5,256 bases of DNA from Actinomycetota bacterium (GTDB lineage: Bacteria > Actinomycetota > Thermoleophilia > Gaiellales > Gaiellaceae), in contig JAFALP010000112.1 of the NCBI GenBank assembly GCA_019234175.1, forward strand, positions 1 through 5,256. Direction: 5' to 3'. Both the position numbers and the translations under genes were made by a program. Within the stretch, counting starts at the first letter, position 1; the number at the start of each line of letters is the position of its first letter. Below are positions 5,074-5,256 of the stretch, one piece after another. Under the pieces are notes generated by a model. The model was not told the origin of the DNA and searched no databases. It was given only the letters and a program-made list of their open reading frames with translations.

Positions 5074-5198
5074 GAGATCCAAGGGTCGCCTACGCTCGTA
5101 GATGCTCAGCCGGTGCGGCTGCGGACGCGGGTTCGATTCCCGCCGCCTCCATTTTCCCCGCGATTACCAGGAAGTTTCGGAGCGGTCGATTGAAATGG

Positions 5199-5256
5199 TT
5201 AGTCGGCCGCCTCGTCTTCTTCCTGCTTCGCCCGCGCGAAGGTCTCGAACGCGCGC
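5199..5256 (-). CDS. C-terminal end of an unidentified protein (partial)
   Basis: The reverse strand is open from the right edge to a TAA at 5199-5201, giving the last 18 residues RAFETFARAKQEEDEAAD. The gene would enter from the right, converging on ssrA with a 47-base gap. The charged, acidic tail and GC-rich third positions (GCG, GCC, GAC, GAG) look like a real coding end in this genome. TAA in such GC-rich DNA and the AT-richer sequence just beyond it also suggest a gene boundary. I do not recognise the family, and 18 residues are too few for a function. A chance open frame cannot be excluded. Confidence 0.5.
   Translation of the reverse strand, partial: RAFETFARAKQEEDEAAD

Larger units (their letters stand above)
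4788..5151 (+). ncRNA. ssrA: Transfer-messenger RNA (tmRNA)
   Basis: tmRNA rescues ribosomes stalled on mRNAs lacking a stop codon: charged with alanine and bound by SmpB, it enters as a tRNA, then serves as mRNA for a short degradation tag. The tRNA-like ends are clear. The acceptor stem pairs GGGGGCG (4788-4794) with CGCCTCC (5144-5150) with one G-U, followed by discriminator A5151. The T arm is GCGGG/CCCGC (5127-5131, 5139-5143) around loop TTCGATT. The 5' D-region CTGGTTTCGACG (4797-4808) and TGCAAGCCGAGG (4831-4842) match conserved tmRNA blocks. Helix 2 joins 4821-4830 to 5104-5113 with one A-G mismatch. Pseudoknots and a tag frame follow in the usual order. The 3' CCA is not encoded (TTTT follows), so it must be added after processing. 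It is a standard one-piece, not circularly permuted, tmRNA of about 364 bases. Confidence 0.96.

Noticed and set aside
5149..5198. Inverted repeat CCATTT (5149-5154) / AAATGG (5193-5198) after ssrA as a terminator.
   Set aside because: Only six AT-rich pairs with a loop of 38 bases and no following T run; likely chance.

Overview
This GC-rich window looks like a chromosomal segment from a high-GC actinobacterium. The gene order prfB-ftsE-ftsX-...-smpB-ssrA is the classic actinobacterial arrangement. Clade placement beyond that (for example a deep branch such as Thermoleophilia) is inference from the unusual gene content and the short, apparently leaderless 5' ends. No mobile element, CRISPR array, or sign of recent transfer was seen.

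Layout. Bases 2-91 are the last codons of prfB (peptide chain release factor 2). ftsE (167-946) and ftsX (943-1860) follow and overlap by four bases; they encode the ATPase and membrane subunit of the FtsEX cell-division transporter. Sixteen bases later comes a 544-residue helicase (1877-3511) with the motif set of the SUV3 (mitochondrial degradosome) RNA helicase family and a C-terminal four-cysteine knuckle. It overlaps tail-to-tail by 19 bp with a reverse-strand PaaI-type hotdog thioesterase (3493-3897). That gene diverges from smpB (3925-4377). smpB converges on a reverse-strand single-domain FKBP peptidyl-prolyl isomerase (4374-4748), with both stop codons inside one CTAG. The FKBP gene diverges from ssrA, the tmRNA gene (4788-5151), whose tag I read as ANPRDLALAA. 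The last 58 bases hold the C-terminal end of an unidentified reverse-strand gene (5199-5256).

How the genes fit together. prfB, smpB and ssrA concern translation termination and rescue of stalled ribosomes. SmpB binds the tRNA-like domain of tmRNA and delivers it to ribosomes stuck on broken mRNAs. FtsEX couples ATP hydrolysis to control of cell-wall hydrolysis at the septum, but the hydrolase gene often found next to ftsX in actinobacteria is absent here and the SUV3-like helicase takes its place. A degradosome-type RNA helicase in this translation-quality-control neighbourhood is the most unusual item in the window; a functional link is only a hypothesis.

Organisation is very compact. The five genes from the helicase to ssrA alternate in strand. 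Both divergent gaps (27 and 39 bp) carry back-to-back TANNNT -10 elements, in one case sharing a TA dinucleotide, placed so that the protein genes would be read as leaderless or nearly leaderless mRNAs.
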